From Paenibacillus sp. 32352 (GTDB lineage: Bacteria > Bacillota > Bacilli > Paenibacillales > NBRC-103111), in assembly GCF_002042965.1 (NCBI RefSeq), contig NZ_MZNT01000001.1:744001-808000 (forward strand): a DNA stretch of 64,000 nt, given 5' to 3'. The notes beneath the pieces were generated by a model. That model did no database searches. It saw only the letters and a program-made list of their open reading frames with translations, and was not told the origin of the DNA. Of the stretch, positions 1-9,800 are shown in pieces (within the stretch, counting starts at the first letter, position 1; each line of letters starts with the position of its first letter). Both the position numbers and the translations under genes were made by a program.

Positions 1-1
1 G

Positions 2-670
2 GCGCTGGGAAAAACGGCCCTCTATGCGCTTATCGTAGTGCCCTTGATTTACTGCTTGTCGCTCGCCGTAGCGATGATGCTGATTCAGCCGCTCAAGTGG
101 AAAGGCCTGTTTCGCTCCGTCTTTTATTGGCCTACGATGATTTCTTATATCATTGTCGGTTTGACTTGGAAATGGATTTTCGGTGATTTCGGCGTTTTGA
201 ATTACTTCCTGACGCTTTTTGGTATCGAGCCCGTACATTTTCTGTCCGATTCCTTTTTTGCGAACGGTTCCGTTATTATCGCCACCGCCTGGTCGCGTCT
301 TGGATTTTATATGGTCATTTTTATGGCCGGTTTGCAAGCCATTCCGACCGATTTTTACGAAGCGGCAAGACTGGATGGGGCTTCCAAGCTTCGGGTATTC
401 CGGAGCATTACACTGCCTCTGCTCAAGCCGACGACCGTTCTTGTCATTATGCTTTCCCTGATCGAGGCGGTAAAGGCCTATCCTCTATTGTTTGCTCTGA
501 CAGGCGGCGGACCTGGCAAAGAAACGACGTATGTCGTGCAATATATTTATGAAACCGGCTTTGCCAAGCAGGAGCTGGGGATGGCCAGCGCCATGTCGGT
601 GCTGCTGTTTATACTGATTTCGCTGTTTACCGCATTGCAGTTCAGACTGTCCAAGGGAGGCGCCGACTAA
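2..670 (+). CDS. Sugar ABC transporter permease, MalF/UgpA type (5' end cut by window edge)
   Basis: Inner-membrane subunit of a binding-protein-dependent carbohydrate importer. The reading frame is open from the first complete codon of the window, so the N-terminus (probably one or two membrane segments) lies upstream. Visible are several hydrophobic segments and the cytoplasmic EAA loop that contacts the ATPase (EAARLDGASKLRVFRSITLP), followed by the GGPGKET loop typical of MalF-type permeases. The stop is one base before the next permease, so the two are one operon. The binding protein is probably encoded just upstream, outside the window. The two dehydrogenases downstream suggest a sugar acid, inositol-like or modified sugar as substrate, but this is inference. 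Confidence 0.9.
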   Translation, partial: ALGKTALYALIVVPLIYCLSLAVAMMLIQPLKWKGLFRSVFYWPTMISYIIVGLTWKWIFGDFGVLNYFLTLFGIEPVHFLSDSFFANGSVIIATAWSRLGFYMVIFMAGLQAIPTDFYEAARLDGASKLRVFRSITLPLLKPTTVLVIMLSLIEAVKAYPLLFALTGGGPGKETTYVVQYIYETGFAKQELGMASAMSVLLFILISLFTALQFRLSKGGAD

Positions 671-671
671 C

Positions 672-1493
672 GTGGAACTGAAAACATCTGCCAAAATATC
701 CTTGTACCTTCTTCTGTTTGTACTGGCTGCCGCATGGCTGTTTCCCGTGCTTTGGATCGTCCTCTCGTCCTTCAAGACGAACAACGATTTGTACAGCTTT
801 CCTCCGCGGTTTTGGCCCGAGCCGTTTACTTTCGAGCACTTTACCGATGCTTTCGAGAAGGGTAATTTCGGCCGGTACTTTATGAACAGTGCCATAGTAA
901 CGATTAGCTCGACGGTGCTGCTGCTGCTGATCAACTCGATGGCGGGGTTCGCGCTGGCAAAATACAAATTTAAAGGGGATTCCCTGCTGCTTGTCGGATT
1001 CGTGTCTACATTGATGATTCCGCTTGAGGTGATTATGATCCCGATCTTTAAGGTGCTCAGCTTTCTGGGTCTGTTCAACACCCTGCTGGCTCTTATCATT
1101 CCTCCTGCGGCCACCCCGACCGGGGTATTTCTGATCAGACAGTACTTGCTTAGCGTTCCGGACGAGCTGCTCGAAGCAGCGCGGATGGACGGGGCAACCG
1201 AATGGCGGATTTATTCGCGGATCATTTTGCCGCTGTGCAAGCCTATATTATCGGTTCTTGCGATTTTCTCTTTTATGTGGCGGTGGGACGATTTTCTATG
1301 GCCGTTGATCGGCATCAGCGATCCGTCCTTGTATACCATTCAATTGGCCCTGTCCAACTTTATGGGGGAATTCAATGTGGACTGGGGCAGTCTGCTCGCG
1401 ATGTCTGTTATTACGATGATCCCGGCGCTTGTTGTATTCATTATTTTCCAACGGCAATTTGTGAGCGGAATGGTGACCTCCGGCATGAAATAA
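672..1493 (+). CDS. Sugar ABC transporter permease, MalG/UgpE type
   Basis: Second membrane subunit of the importer, 273 residues, the usual length for MalG-type permeases, with about six membrane segments. The EAA loop is EAARMDGATEWRIYSRIILP and the C-terminus ends in the family-typical FVSGMVTSGMK. The start is GTG, placed by an AGGGAGG ribosome-binding site inside the end of the preceding gene; the gap to that gene is one base. Translation is therefore probably coupled, giving equal amounts of the two permeases. No ATPase gene is visible; Firmicute transporters of this type usually borrow a shared MsmX-like ATPase encoded elsewhere. Confidence 0.93.
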   Translation: MELKTSAKISLYLLLFVLAAAWLFPVLWIVLSSFKTNNDLYSFPPRFWPEPFTFEHFTDAFEKGNFGRYFMNSAIVTISSTVLLLLINSMAGFALAKYKFKGDSLLLVGFVSTLMIPLEVIMIPIFKVLSFLGLFNTLLALIIPPAATPTGVFLIRQYLLSVPDELLEAARMDGATEWRIYSRIILPLCKPILSVLAIFSFMWRWDDFLWPLIGISDPSLYTIQLALSNFMGEFNVDWGSLLAMSVITMIPALVVFIIFQRQFVSGMVTSGMK

Positions 1494-1608
1494 CGGCAGG
1501 GTCTGTAGGAAACCGCAAAGTAGTATTATTTTTAAACAAAGCAGCGTTACATGGGGCTCTGTATTCTTGATATGCTGGGAGCAACCAAACGATGGGAGGC
1601 ATAAGAAC

Positions 1609-2760
1609 GTGTTGAAGGTAGCTATTATCGGAGCGGGCGCGATTTCAGCGGCGCATATGGAAGGATATTTGCAATTTCCGGAGCGATGCCGCATTGTTGC
1701 AGTCAGCGATATTTATGTTGAAAAGGCGCAGGAGCGCATCGACCAGTTCGGGCTTGAGGCCCGGGCGGTCAAGGATTACAAGGAGCTTTTGCAGGAGGAT
1801 ATCGATCTCGTCTCCATCTGCACGCCGCCCTATACGCATGCGGAATTGGCTGTCCAATTTATGGAAGCCGGTGCTCATGTTCTGGTGGAGAAGCCGATGG
1901 CCTCTTCTCTTGAAGAATGCGACAGGATGAATGAAGCGGCCCGAAGGACAGGCAAAATGCTATCCGTAGTGGCGCAGAACCGGTTCAAAACGCCCATGAT
2001 GAAAATGAAGGCGGTTCTGGAGAGCGGCCTCATCGGAAAAGTCCTCCATGTGCAGGTCGATTCGTTCTGGTGGCGGGGACACTGCTACTACGATCTGTGG
2101 TGGCGCGGAACCTGGGAGAAGGAAGGGGGAGGGCCGACCTTAAACCATGCCGTGCATCATATCGACGCACTGCTCTGGATGATGGGAAGTCCGGTGGAGC
2201 TGCAGGCTATGATGAGCAATGTTGCGCATGACAATGCGGAGGTCGAGGATCTTTCGATCGGCATGCTCCGGTATGCGGACGGCGCTCTGGGACAGCTGAC
2301 CAGCTCGGTTGTCCATCATGGCGAAGAGCAGCAGCTTATCTTCCAGGGGGAAAAAGCGAGGGTTTCGGCACCATGGAAGGTGAACGCGTCCAACTCGCGA
2401 GCGAACGGGTTCCCCGAGCCGAATACAGCGCTGGAAGCTCAGCTTCAAGCTTTGTATGACGGGCTGCCCGAGGTGGCCTATGAAGCGCATACGGGACAAA
2501 TCGATAATGTATTAACCGCTATAGAGACGGGCGCTCCCGTGCTGATTGACGGTATTAGCGGCCGCCAGACCCTGGAGCTCATCACCGCGATCTACAAGTC
2601 GGCCAGCACCGGCGAGAAGGTCAAGCTTCCGCTTACCGAACAAGATCCGTTCTACACAAGAAGCGGGGTTCAAGCTAATGCCACGCGATTTTATGAGAAA
2701 AAAACGTCGATTGAAAATTTCGCGTCACAGTCGATTACAACGGGAAGCACTTATCAATAA
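1609..2760 (+). CDS. Gfo/Idh/MocA family NAD(P)-dependent oxidoreductase
   Basis: Soluble dehydrogenase of the Gfo/Idh/MocA family, which oxidises or epimerises sugars, inositols and sugar acids with NAD(P). The N-terminal Rossmann fold shows the glycine motif VAIIGAGAIS, and the family motif VEKPMA (EKP, catalytic lysine) lies near residue 96. The C-terminal half is the alpha/beta substrate domain, including a GGGPTLNHAVHHID stretch with the usual histidine pair. The GTG start at 1609 is preferred over an upstream ATG at 1567 because GGGAGG lies nine bases before it and homology begins there. It is about 115 bases downstream of the permeases and probably in the same operon, acting on the imported sugar. 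The exact substrate cannot be read from the sequence. Confidence 0.88.
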   Translation: MLKVAIIGAGAISAAHMEGYLQFPERCRIVAVSDIYVEKAQERIDQFGLEARAVKDYKELLQEDIDLVSICTPPYTHAELAVQFMEAGAHVLVEKPMASSLEECDRMNEAARRTGKMLSVVAQNRFKTPMMKMKAVLESGLIGKVLHVQVDSFWWRGHCYYDLWWRGTWEKEGGGPTLNHAVHHIDALLWMMGSPVELQAMMSNVAHDNAEVEDLSIGMLRYADGALGQLTSSVVHHGEEQQLIFQGEKARVSAPWKVNASNSRANGFPEPNTALEAQLQALYDGLPEVAYEAHTGQIDNVLTAIETGAPVLIDGISGRQTLELITAIYKSASTGEKVKLPLTEQDPFYTRSGVQANATRFYEKKTSIENFASQSITTGSTYQ

Positions 2761-2780
2761 AAAAAGGGGATCTATAGAAC

Positions 2781-3872
2781 ATGCAAAAGAGTGACGGAAT
2801 GAATTACGCGCCGAAAGGCAATTTTAATGCGGTCTGCGGGCCCGGAGAGTTCATCTTCGCTGCGGCGGCACTGGACCATGGTCATATATACGGCATGTGC
2901 AACGGATTGAGGGAGGCGGGCGGCCAGTTAAAATGGGTGTATGACCCGGATCCGGCGAAAGTGGAGGCATTCGTGAACGCTTATCCGGAAGTGCGGGCGG
3001 CCCGCTCGCTGGAGGAGATTTTGCAAGATGATGAGGTCAAGCTGGTCGCTGCAGCCGCCATTCCTTCGGACCGCGGGCCTCTCGGGCTTCGCGTCATGGA
3101 TCATGGCAAAGATTATTTCACGGACAAAGCGCCTTTCACGACACTGGAGCAGCTGGAGGCGGCCAGGAAGAAGACGGCCGAGACCGGACGTAAATATGCG
3201 GTCTATTACAGCGAGCGTTTGCATGTGGAAAGCGCGGTTTATGCCGGGCAGCTTATCCAGCAAGGGGCTATCGGCCGCGTCCTTCAGGTGATTGGCTTAG
3301 GGCCGCACCGGATCAACGCCAGCAGCAGACCGGACTGGTTCTTTGAGAAGGAGAAGTTCGGCGGTATTCTGTGCGATATCGGCAGCCATCAAATCGAGCA
3401 GTTCCTTTATTTCACCGGGGCGAAGGATGCCAAGGTTGTCCACAGCAAGGTCGCTAATTATCATTACCCTCAGTACCCCAACTTTGAAGATTTTGGCGAT
3501 GCGACGTTGATCGGAGATAACGGGGCGACCGGTTATTTCCGCGTCGATTGGTTGACGCCCGACGGGTTAAGCACCTGGGGGGACGGGCGCTTGACGATCC
3601 TCGGTACGGATGGATACATCGAGCTTCGCAAATATGTGGATATCGCCCGCGATCTGACAAGCGACCACGTCTATTTGGTAAATCAAGAGGGTGAGCATCA
3701 TTTTGCCGTAAACGGAAAAGTCGGCTTCCCTTACTTCGGACAGCTGATTCTGGATTGCCTCAACCGCACGGAGACGGCGATGACGCAGGAGCATGCCTTC
3801 AAAGCAGCGGAGCTGTGCCTGATTGCCCAACGCGATGCGATCGATATTGTTAAAAGTCGGGAGTTGTCGTAA
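2781..3872 (+). CDS. Second Gfo/Idh/MocA family oxidoreductase
   Basis: A 363-residue member of the same family as its upstream neighbour, but clearly divergent from it. It has an atypical N-terminal nucleotide-binding stretch (FAAAALDHGHIYGMC), a TDKAPF motif replacing the usual EKP (the lysine is kept), and an ICDIGSHQIEQFLYFTG segment in the substrate domain. It starts 21 bases after the preceding gene with an AAAAGGGGA ribosome-binding site, so the two form a pair. Paired dehydrogenases in such operons commonly perform consecutive redox steps or a redox-neutral epimerisation; that role is inferred. The last 23 bases overlap the end of the convergent AraC-type regulator. Confidence 0.86.
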   Translation: MQKSDGMNYAPKGNFNAVCGPGEFIFAAAALDHGHIYGMCNGLREAGGQLKWVYDPDPAKVEAFVNAYPEVRAARSLEEILQDDEVKLVAAAAIPSDRGPLGLRVMDHGKDYFTDKAPFTTLEQLEAARKKTAETGRKYAVYYSERLHVESAVYAGQLIQQGAIGRVLQVIGLGPHRINASSRPDWFFEKEKFGGILCDIGSHQIEQFLYFTGAKDAKVVHSKVANYHYPQYPNFEDFGDATLIGDNGATGYFRVDWLTPDGLSTWGDGRLTILGTDGYIELRKYVDIARDLTSDHVYLVNQEGEHHFAVNGKVGFPYFGQLILDCLNRTETAMTQEHAFKAAELCLIAQRDAIDIVKSRELS

Positions 3873-4758
3873 AGACGGATTGGTTTTGCCACTGCTTCCG
3901 GTATTGGTGCGGTGTGACTCCCAGTTGTTTTTTAAATGTTTTGCAAAAAAAGGAGCAGTTGGGCATCCCGACGGATTCCCCGATGTACGCTACGGATTGA
4001 TCGGTGGAGATAAGCAGCTTCACGGCCTGCTGCATCCGCCTCGCGATCACGTAGTCGGAAATGCTGGAGCCTGTGCACTCCTTGAACAAGTGGGATAGAT
4101 GGTGCGGAGACAGATGCAGCTCTCCCGCCATCTTCTCCAGACGAAGCGGTTCGGTATAATGCCCCTCCAGCCAGGCGAGAATTCGCTCGGCTTGGTGGGG
4201 TTTTCGCGTTACGCTCTTGCTGATCTGGCCCTTGCTTTTTTGCTCCCAAAGCGGCTTGAATTCGCGGAAGAACGAGATGAGAAACAAGGAGTATTCTTCG
4301 AGCGCATCTTTTTTGTTTAAAGCGGGCAGTCTGTGCTCCATGCTTTGCAGCAGCGAGTGAAACTGCATCGACGGTTCAAGCTGATACAGGCACGGATATG
4401 GCAGCTTGCTTGTATGAATATGTCTGAAAAAAGCCGCCAGACTGGGCCATTTCTCGAAATAAGCTTCATAGAGCGAAGGCTCAAACTGAATGATGGAGCG
4501 AATGAAAGGTGTCTGCCGGGTAACTTCCATTTGGATATGATGCAGTTGATAAGGCTGAAAGAGACAAAGCGTGCCCGAGGTGACTTCGTAGCTTTTTTGA
4601 TCGACGATCAGCGTTCCTTTCCCTTCATGGACGATCAATATTTCAATGCCTTGATGGGCATGGAACGTGCCTCGAAACGGCTCGATTTCCGTGCTTTGTC
4701 TTTTGTAGGCAAAATAAAGCTTAAGCTCATTCAAGTCGAGAGATTCAATATAAGACAT
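3850..4758 (-). CDS. AraC family transcriptional regulator
   Basis: A 302-residue regulator with an N-terminal cupin-type sugar-sensing domain (HAHQGIEILIVHEGKG) and two C-terminal helix-turn-helix motifs (LEKMAGELHLSPHHLSHLF and the second near IGESVGMPNCSFFCKTFKKQ), ending in GVTPHQYRK. The ATG at 4758 is chosen because AGGAG lies eight bases upstream and the conserved region starts there; the frame extends 43 codons further without support. It is convergent with the transporter/dehydrogenase operon and is the obvious candidate to activate it in response to the imported sugar. Its 3' end overlaps the neighbouring gene by 23 bases, so no separate terminator lies between them. Confidence 0.9.
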   Translation of the reverse strand: MSYIESLDLNELKLYFAYKRQSTEIEPFRGTFHAHQGIEILIVHEGKGTLIVDQKSYEVTSGTLCLFQPYQLHHIQMEVTRQTPFIRSIIQFEPSLYEAYFEKWPSLAAFFRHIHTSKLPYPCLYQLEPSMQFHSLLQSMEHRLPALNKKDALEEYSLFLISFFREFKPLWEQKSKGQISKSVTRKPHQAERILAWLEGHYTEPLRLEKMAGELHLSPHHLSHLFKECTGSSISDYVIARRMQQAVKLLISTDQSVAYIGESVGMPNCSFFCKTFKKQLGVTPHQYRKQWQNQSVFTTTPDF

Positions 4759-4818
4759 ATCCTTCACTCCTATCCCTTTTAGCTTACAAAAATAAAGGGG
4801 AGTAGGCAAGGAGCAGCG

Positions 4819-4848
4819 AAAGCCGAAACCTGTCCGGGATTCGGCTTT
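4819..4848 (+). terminator. Hairpin with T-rich tail between divergent genes
   Basis: A 9-bp perfect stem (AAAGCCGAA with TTCGGCTTT) is followed on the plus strand by TGTTTGTATTT. No plus-strand gene ends just upstream, so it may stop antisense transcription running through the AraC gene, or form a leader structure on the minus transcript. Its function is uncertain. Confidence 0.4.
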
Positions 4849-4868
4849 TGTTTGTATTTCCGAAGGAC

Positions 4869-4924
4869 TGTACCTACGGGCATGCACTAAAGTACAAGTA
4901 TTAGGGGGAAGATAATACTATAAT
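4869..4924 (+). promoter_or_regulatory. Probable promoter and inverted repeat upstream of the sensor kinase gene
   Basis: A perfect -10 box TATAAT (4919-4924) lies 24 bases before the kinase start. Upstream, TGTAC (4869-4873) and GTACA (4892-4896) form an inverted repeat of the kind bound by NarL/LiaR-type response regulators. No convincing -35 box is present, which would fit an activator-dependent, autoregulated promoter. This is inference. Confidence 0.4.
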
Positions 4925-4947
4925 AGGATTTAAAAAGAGGTGGTAAA

Positions 4948-6132
4948 ATGGAATCTAGCCCAAGCCATGAGCAATTATCCGTTTCAAGGGGCCCCATTCT
5001 TATTTGGCTTAGCCTGGTCTATCTCACAGCGATCATTTTAGAAGTAACATCCGCTCCGTTACTGACCCAAATGCTTCTTTTTACAGGACTCATGTGCCTT
5101 CATGCGGGTTTGTATTGGTTTTCAAGCCAGCTTGTAACTAAGAGAGCGTGGATGTATTTTGTTATCCAAGGATTCTTGATCCTGGCATGCGGTTACGTTA
5201 TGCCGAGCGGCTTTGAAGCCGTTCTCATTGGCTTATTCCCGATATTGATCGGTCAGAGCGTTGGAGTTTATTATAACGTGACGAAAGTTTTTTTTGTATG
5301 CCTGTTCGTATACATTTTGTATTATTCCGCTTTCGTTTATATTAAAGAAACAAACTATCCGCTGCTATTTTTATGCTTTTTAATCCTGTATACGATTATT
5401 ACCGTTGCCTATGCCACGTTGTTTTTTCAACAGGTGCACGCCCGAATTCGAACGCAAACGTTTCTTCGAGAGCTGGAGCATACCCACCGGAAAGTAGAGG
5501 AGCTGACCTTGGCCAACGAGCGCCAAAGAATGGCAAGGGATCTGCACGATACGTTGGCGCAAGGCCTGGCAGGGCTCATTATGCAGTTAGAGGCGGTAGA
5601 TGCCCATTTGTCGAACAACAATATACGAAGGGCTCAGGACATCGTGACACAGTCTATGGCTCAAGCAAGAAGAACACTGGGCGATGCCAGAGGAGCCATC
5701 GACGATCTGCGCTCCAAGCCTGCAGCGGAAACGGATTTTGCTGAAGCCGTCCGCGAAGAAATCCAACGTTTCACAAATGCCACAGGCATCCATGTGACCT
5801 CGGACATAAGAATTCAAGCTCCATTATCCGGTCTCATCATGGAACACGGGCTGCATCTCGTAAGTGAGGGATTGACCAATATAGCACGGCATGCTCAAGC
5901 CGAACGAGCCTGGATCGAAGTAATCACTGACAGCGATTCCCTTCTGATCGGGATCCGGGATAACGGCATCGGATTTAACACCCATACAATTGGTAAACAA
6001 CCTAGTCACTATGGTTTACTGGGGATGATGGAGCGCACCCGATTAATAGGAGGAACGTTGGATATCAGCAGCGGGACTGAAGGCACTCACATAGAGGTCA
6101 AGGCTCCGCTTAGGAAAGGAGATTTGTCATGA
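4948..6132 (+). CDS. Membrane sensor histidine kinase, NarL/DegS (HisKA_3) class
   Basis: A 394-residue sensor kinase. Residues 1-165 contain about five to six hydrophobic segments with very short loops, so the sensor is probably intramembrane. The dimerisation and phosphotransfer region has the HisKA_3 motif RMARDLHDTLAQG with the phosphorylated histidine near residue 200. The HATPase_c domain shows NIARHA (N box), DNGIGF (G1) and GLLGMMER (G2). The start has an AGAGGTGG ribosome-binding site. The stop overlaps the regulator gene as ATGA, giving coupled synthesis. Intramembrane NarL-type kinases of Firmicutes often sense cell-envelope stress or antibiotics; the RND efflux operon directly downstream is a plausible target, but this is inferred from position only. 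Confidence 0.93.
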   Translation: MESSPSHEQLSVSRGPILIWLSLVYLTAIILEVTSAPLLTQMLLFTGLMCLHAGLYWFSSQLVTKRAWMYFVIQGFLILACGYVMPSGFEAVLIGLFPILIGQSVGVYYNVTKVFFVCLFVYILYYSAFVYIKETNYPLLFLCFLILYTIITVAYATLFFQQVHARIRTQTFLRELEHTHRKVEELTLANERQRMARDLHDTLAQGLAGLIMQLEAVDAHLSNNNIRRAQDIVTQSMAQARRTLGDARGAIDDLRSKPAAETDFAEAVREEIQRFTNATGIHVTSDIRIQAPLSGLIMEHGLHLVSEGLTNIARHAQAERAWIEVITDSDSLLIGIRDNGIGFNTHTIGKQPSHYGLLGMMERTRLIGGTLDISSGTEGTHIEVKAPLRKGDLS

Positions 6133-6776
6133 AACATCAAGTGCTGATCGTAGATGATCATTTTGTCGTTAGAGAAGGACTCAAGCTAATACTGGAAACC
6201 AATGATCAATTTCAGGTCATCGGGGAAGCGGAGAACGGAGAGGTGGCTTTACGTTTGCTGGAAGAGCTGCGGCCCGACGTGATCCTGATGGATTTGAATA
6301 TGCCCAAAATGAGCGGTCTGGAAACGATGCAGGTGTTAAAAGAAAGACAGTATGACGTTCCTGTCATTATTCTTACCACCTATAACGAGGATGAGCTGAT
6401 GATAAGGGGGCTGGCGTTGGGAGCTAAGGGGTACTTATTGAAGGATACCGGCCGCGACCATTTGTTTCGAACGCTTGAATCGGCCATAAGAGGAGAGACG
6501 CTGCTTCAACCGGAAATTACGGCTAGAGTATTTGCCATGAAGGAGCAGGACATGACTCCTGTCTCCAAACCTGAAAAACCGATGATGTCCGAAAAGGAGC
6601 TGATCATCCTGCAGGCCGTCGCACGGGGCTTTCGAAGCAAAGAGATCGCGTTCGACATGGGGATTTCCGAACGGACCGTCAAGGCGCATCTGACGAATAT
6701 TTATAACAAGCTTGGCGTAGATTCCCGTTCCGAAGCTGTAGCGGTTGCCGTGGAGCGTGGAATTCTGCACCTTTAA
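6129..6776 (+). CDS. Response regulator, NarL/LuxR family
   Basis: A 215-residue DNA-binding partner of the adjacent kinase. The receiver domain has the phosphoacceptor aspartate near residue 55 (VILMDLNMPKMSG), the acidic pair near the N-terminus (VDDHF), the conserved threonine (ILTTYNEDE) and the lysine (YLLKDTG). The C-terminal LuxR helix-turn-helix is SEKELIILQAVARGFRSKEI followed by GISERTVKAHLTNIYNKLGV. It overlaps the kinase gene by four bases and is followed directly by a strong terminator, so the two-gene unit is transcriptionally separate from the efflux operon. Confidence 0.95.
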   Translation: MKHQVLIVDDHFVVREGLKLILETNDQFQVIGEAENGEVALRLLEELRPDVILMDLNMPKMSGLETMQVLKERQYDVPVIILTTYNEDELMIRGLALGAKGYLLKDTGRDHLFRTLESAIRGETLLQPEITARVFAMKEQDMTPVSKPEKPMMSEKELIILQAVARGFRSKEIAFDMGISERTVKAHLTNIYNKLGVDSRSEAVAVAVERGILHL

Positions 6777-6782
6777 TGCCCG

Positions 6783-6822
6783 ATCGTACATAAGGCGTCT
6801 GCCCTTAGGTACGATTTTTTTT
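6783..6822 (+). terminator. Rho-independent terminator of the two-component operon
   Basis: ATCGTAC (6783-6789) pairs with GTACGAT (6809-6815), with a second inner stem (AAGGC/GCCTT-like), followed by eight T residues. It starts six bases after the response-regulator stop. Confidence 0.9.
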
Positions 6823-6857
6823 GTGCTCAAAACCTATAAGATGAGGAGGCAGATTGA

Positions 6858-6875
6858 ATGAATCGAAGGTCATGA
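6858..6875 (+). promoter_or_regulatory. Possible leader mini-ORF before the efflux operon
   Basis: The sequence has a strong GAGGAGG site (6844-6849), then eight bases later ATG and a five-codon frame reading MNRRS and stop, all before the pump gene's own AAAGGAG site. An alternative TTG start at 6854 would give a 12-residue peptide whose stop overlaps the pump start codon. Short translated leaders with basic residues precede several drug-resistance genes and respond to ribosome-targeting antibiotics. Whether this one is translated is unknown. Confidence 0.3.
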
Positions 6876-6888
6876 AAGGAGTGCAGGA

Positions 6889-9800
6889 ATGAATCAATTA
6901 ACGCGTTTTTCTATGAAAAACGTCTCGGCGTTATTCATCATTGTAATCATGCTTTTTGTGGGCGGTTTTTATTCAACGACCAAGCTGAAGGTAGAAAACA
7001 TGCCCGATGTGTCGTTTCCGGTATTGGTTATAACGACAACGTATACGGGGTCTCCGAAGGATGTAATGGATGAGATTACCGATCCGATCGAAAAGAAACT
7101 GGCGAATGTGGAGGATCTGGATTCCATGTCCTCGACATCCAGCGATAATTATTCCACGATCATTCTCATGTTCAAACAGGGAGTGGATATGGACAAGAAA
7201 AAGACGGACGTCCAGGATTTATTGGCCGAAGTGACATTGCCGCAAAGTGCGGGCACGCCCAAAGCCTCAACCTTCGGGGCGGCATCATCCCCATCCAACT
7301 ATTTGGTTGCTTATGCCGGCAGCGGGATGAGCCAGAGCGAGCTGGATAAAGATTTTAAAGACATCATCAAGCCAGGCCTGGAAGGGATTAAGGGAGTCGA
7401 CCATATCGATTTCATCGGCAACCGCGAGACATCGCTGGATATTCAACTGGATGCGGGCGCGCTGGATTTCTACGGTCTGTCCCCGTCGCAAGTCAGCAAT
7501 GCCATTAATGCGGCTGCAACCAAGAGCCCGATCGGCAGCGTGGAGATTAGCGGAAACAGCAAAATGACCCGGGTCACAGGCGATCTCCAAAGTCTGTATG
7601 ACCTGGAACGAATGGAAATAACAACTCCAAAGGGAAGCATCGTTACTCTTAATCAATTGGCGAAAGTCAAGGCTATCTCCGAATCGAAATTTAAAGGAAG
7701 ACTGGACGGGCAGCCTGCTATTGCCATGATTTTATATAAAGCAAGCAGCGCGAATGCGGTGGATTTCTCCGATGCCATTCATAACAAGCTTCAAGAATGG
7801 CAAACCACGCTGCCGAATATTACGTTCAAAAATACGTTTGACAGCGCGGATGAAATCAAGCATTCGATAGATGGCTTGATTCGTGAAGGTATAGTAGGAG
7901 CCATTTTGGCAGCGGTCATGATTTTGTTATTTTTACGTAATGTGCGGATGACCCTAATCGTTCTCGTATCGCTGCCGCTGTCCATATTGATTACCTTGCT
8001 GTGCATGTATGAGCTGGGAATCACGCTCAATACGATGTCGCTGGGCGGCATATTTATGGCCATAGGACGGGTCGTCGACGATTCAATCGTCGTCATCGAG
8101 AACATTTATGCCAAGCTGGAAAAAGCTCATGAGCGGAATGAATCCGTCATTGCCTTGGCCACCAAGGAAGTATCGTCCGCCATCACGTCTTCGACGTTGG
8201 CGACCGCGGGTGTGTTCGTTCCGTTGGCGCTGGTATCCGGCTTTATTGGAGAATTTATCAAACCGTTCGCAATAACGATCGTCTGTTCCCTATTGGCTTC
8301 CTTGCTTGTTGCTTTAACGGTGATCCCTATGCTGGCCAAGATTCTGGTACTGCGGGGGAAACCGCCGAAGGCGCATCATGACGATTCCAAGCCATCCGGG
8401 TTGACCGAGTTCTACGAGAAGGCGCTCATCTGGAGCTTGAAGCATCGTGTCAAGACGCTGCTTCTATCAGGTCTCGTGTTTGTGGCTACGATTGTCGTTA
8501 CTGTTCCTTCGCTATCGGTATCGCTGATGCCGAGTGCAAAAACGTCCCAAACCATGTACTTTCAAATCAAGATGCCTTATGAAACCTCGTATGAATCAAC
8601 TGACGCAAAGACCAAAGAGCTTGAAATGATCTTGTCGGATAAAAAGGATTCCAACGGTGAACCGGTGTTTACCTTCGTCGAAGCGTTGGTAGGGTACGCC
8701 GGCGATGATAAAGAACGAACTCCTTACGCGTCGCAAATTTTCGTTGAATTGAACGATAAGGTTGATGCTGATAAAGTGAAGGATCAGGTCAAAGCTTTCA
8801 TCCTCTCCGAGCTGCCTGCCGGCTCTGAAGTAGAGCCCAAATCGATGGGAGGAAGCATGGGGACATCGCCCGACTTTGAGTACAGCCTGCAAGGGGAGGA
8901 CCAGCTTCAATTAGAGAAGGCGGCGGCGATGGTAAAAGCCAAGCTTAACACGATACCTGAGCTTACGGAAGTGGAGGACAATCTCAGCGACGCCAAGACG
9001 GAGATCGAGATTGCCGTTGACCAGAGCAAAGCCAGAGCGTTCGGCTTAAATCCCGCAACCGTGAGAGACACCGCGCGCGCGTGGATCCAGGAGCAGAAGC
9101 TGGGCGACTTGAAGTTTGACAATATTGTCTATGCCACCAAGGTGTCTATGGATAAATCGGACAAAGATACGCTCGAAAAGCTGGGCAACATTCCGTTGAA
9201 GAGCGATAACGGCTCGGTTGTTTTATTGAAAGAGGTCGCTAAAGTGAATGAAATCAAAGGAGCTGCGTCATTGACGCGCGAAGGTCAGCAGCAGCTTGTC
9301 AAAGTGACCGCCAAAATTACCGGACAAGATAAAGGCGGCATCAGCAGCAAAGTCGGGCAAGCTCTGAAGGAGCTGGAGCTTCCCGACGGGGTAACGCCGA
9401 AAGCCGGCGGGATAACGGACGATATTAACGAAAGCTTCTCCCAATTGTTCGTTGCCATGGCTGCAGCCGTGCTTATTGTTTACTTGATCATGGTTCTGGC
9501 CTTTGGCAATGCGAGCGCACCGTTCGCCATCCTGTTCTCGCTTCCGCTTGCCGCTATCGGCGGACTGCTGGGTCTATTCCTTACAGGTGAACCGCTTAAT
9601 GCCACCTCCATGATAGGATTTCTGATGCTTATCGGAATTGTGGTCACCAATGCCATTGTTTTGATAGATAGAGCGCAGCAGCTACGGGAAGAAGGCTTTA
9701 TAGTCCGCGATGCGTTAGTCCAAGCCGGCAAGGTGCGGCCGCGTCCCATCATAATGACCGCCGGAGCGACGATTGTCGCGCTGCTTCCGCTCGCGCTGGG

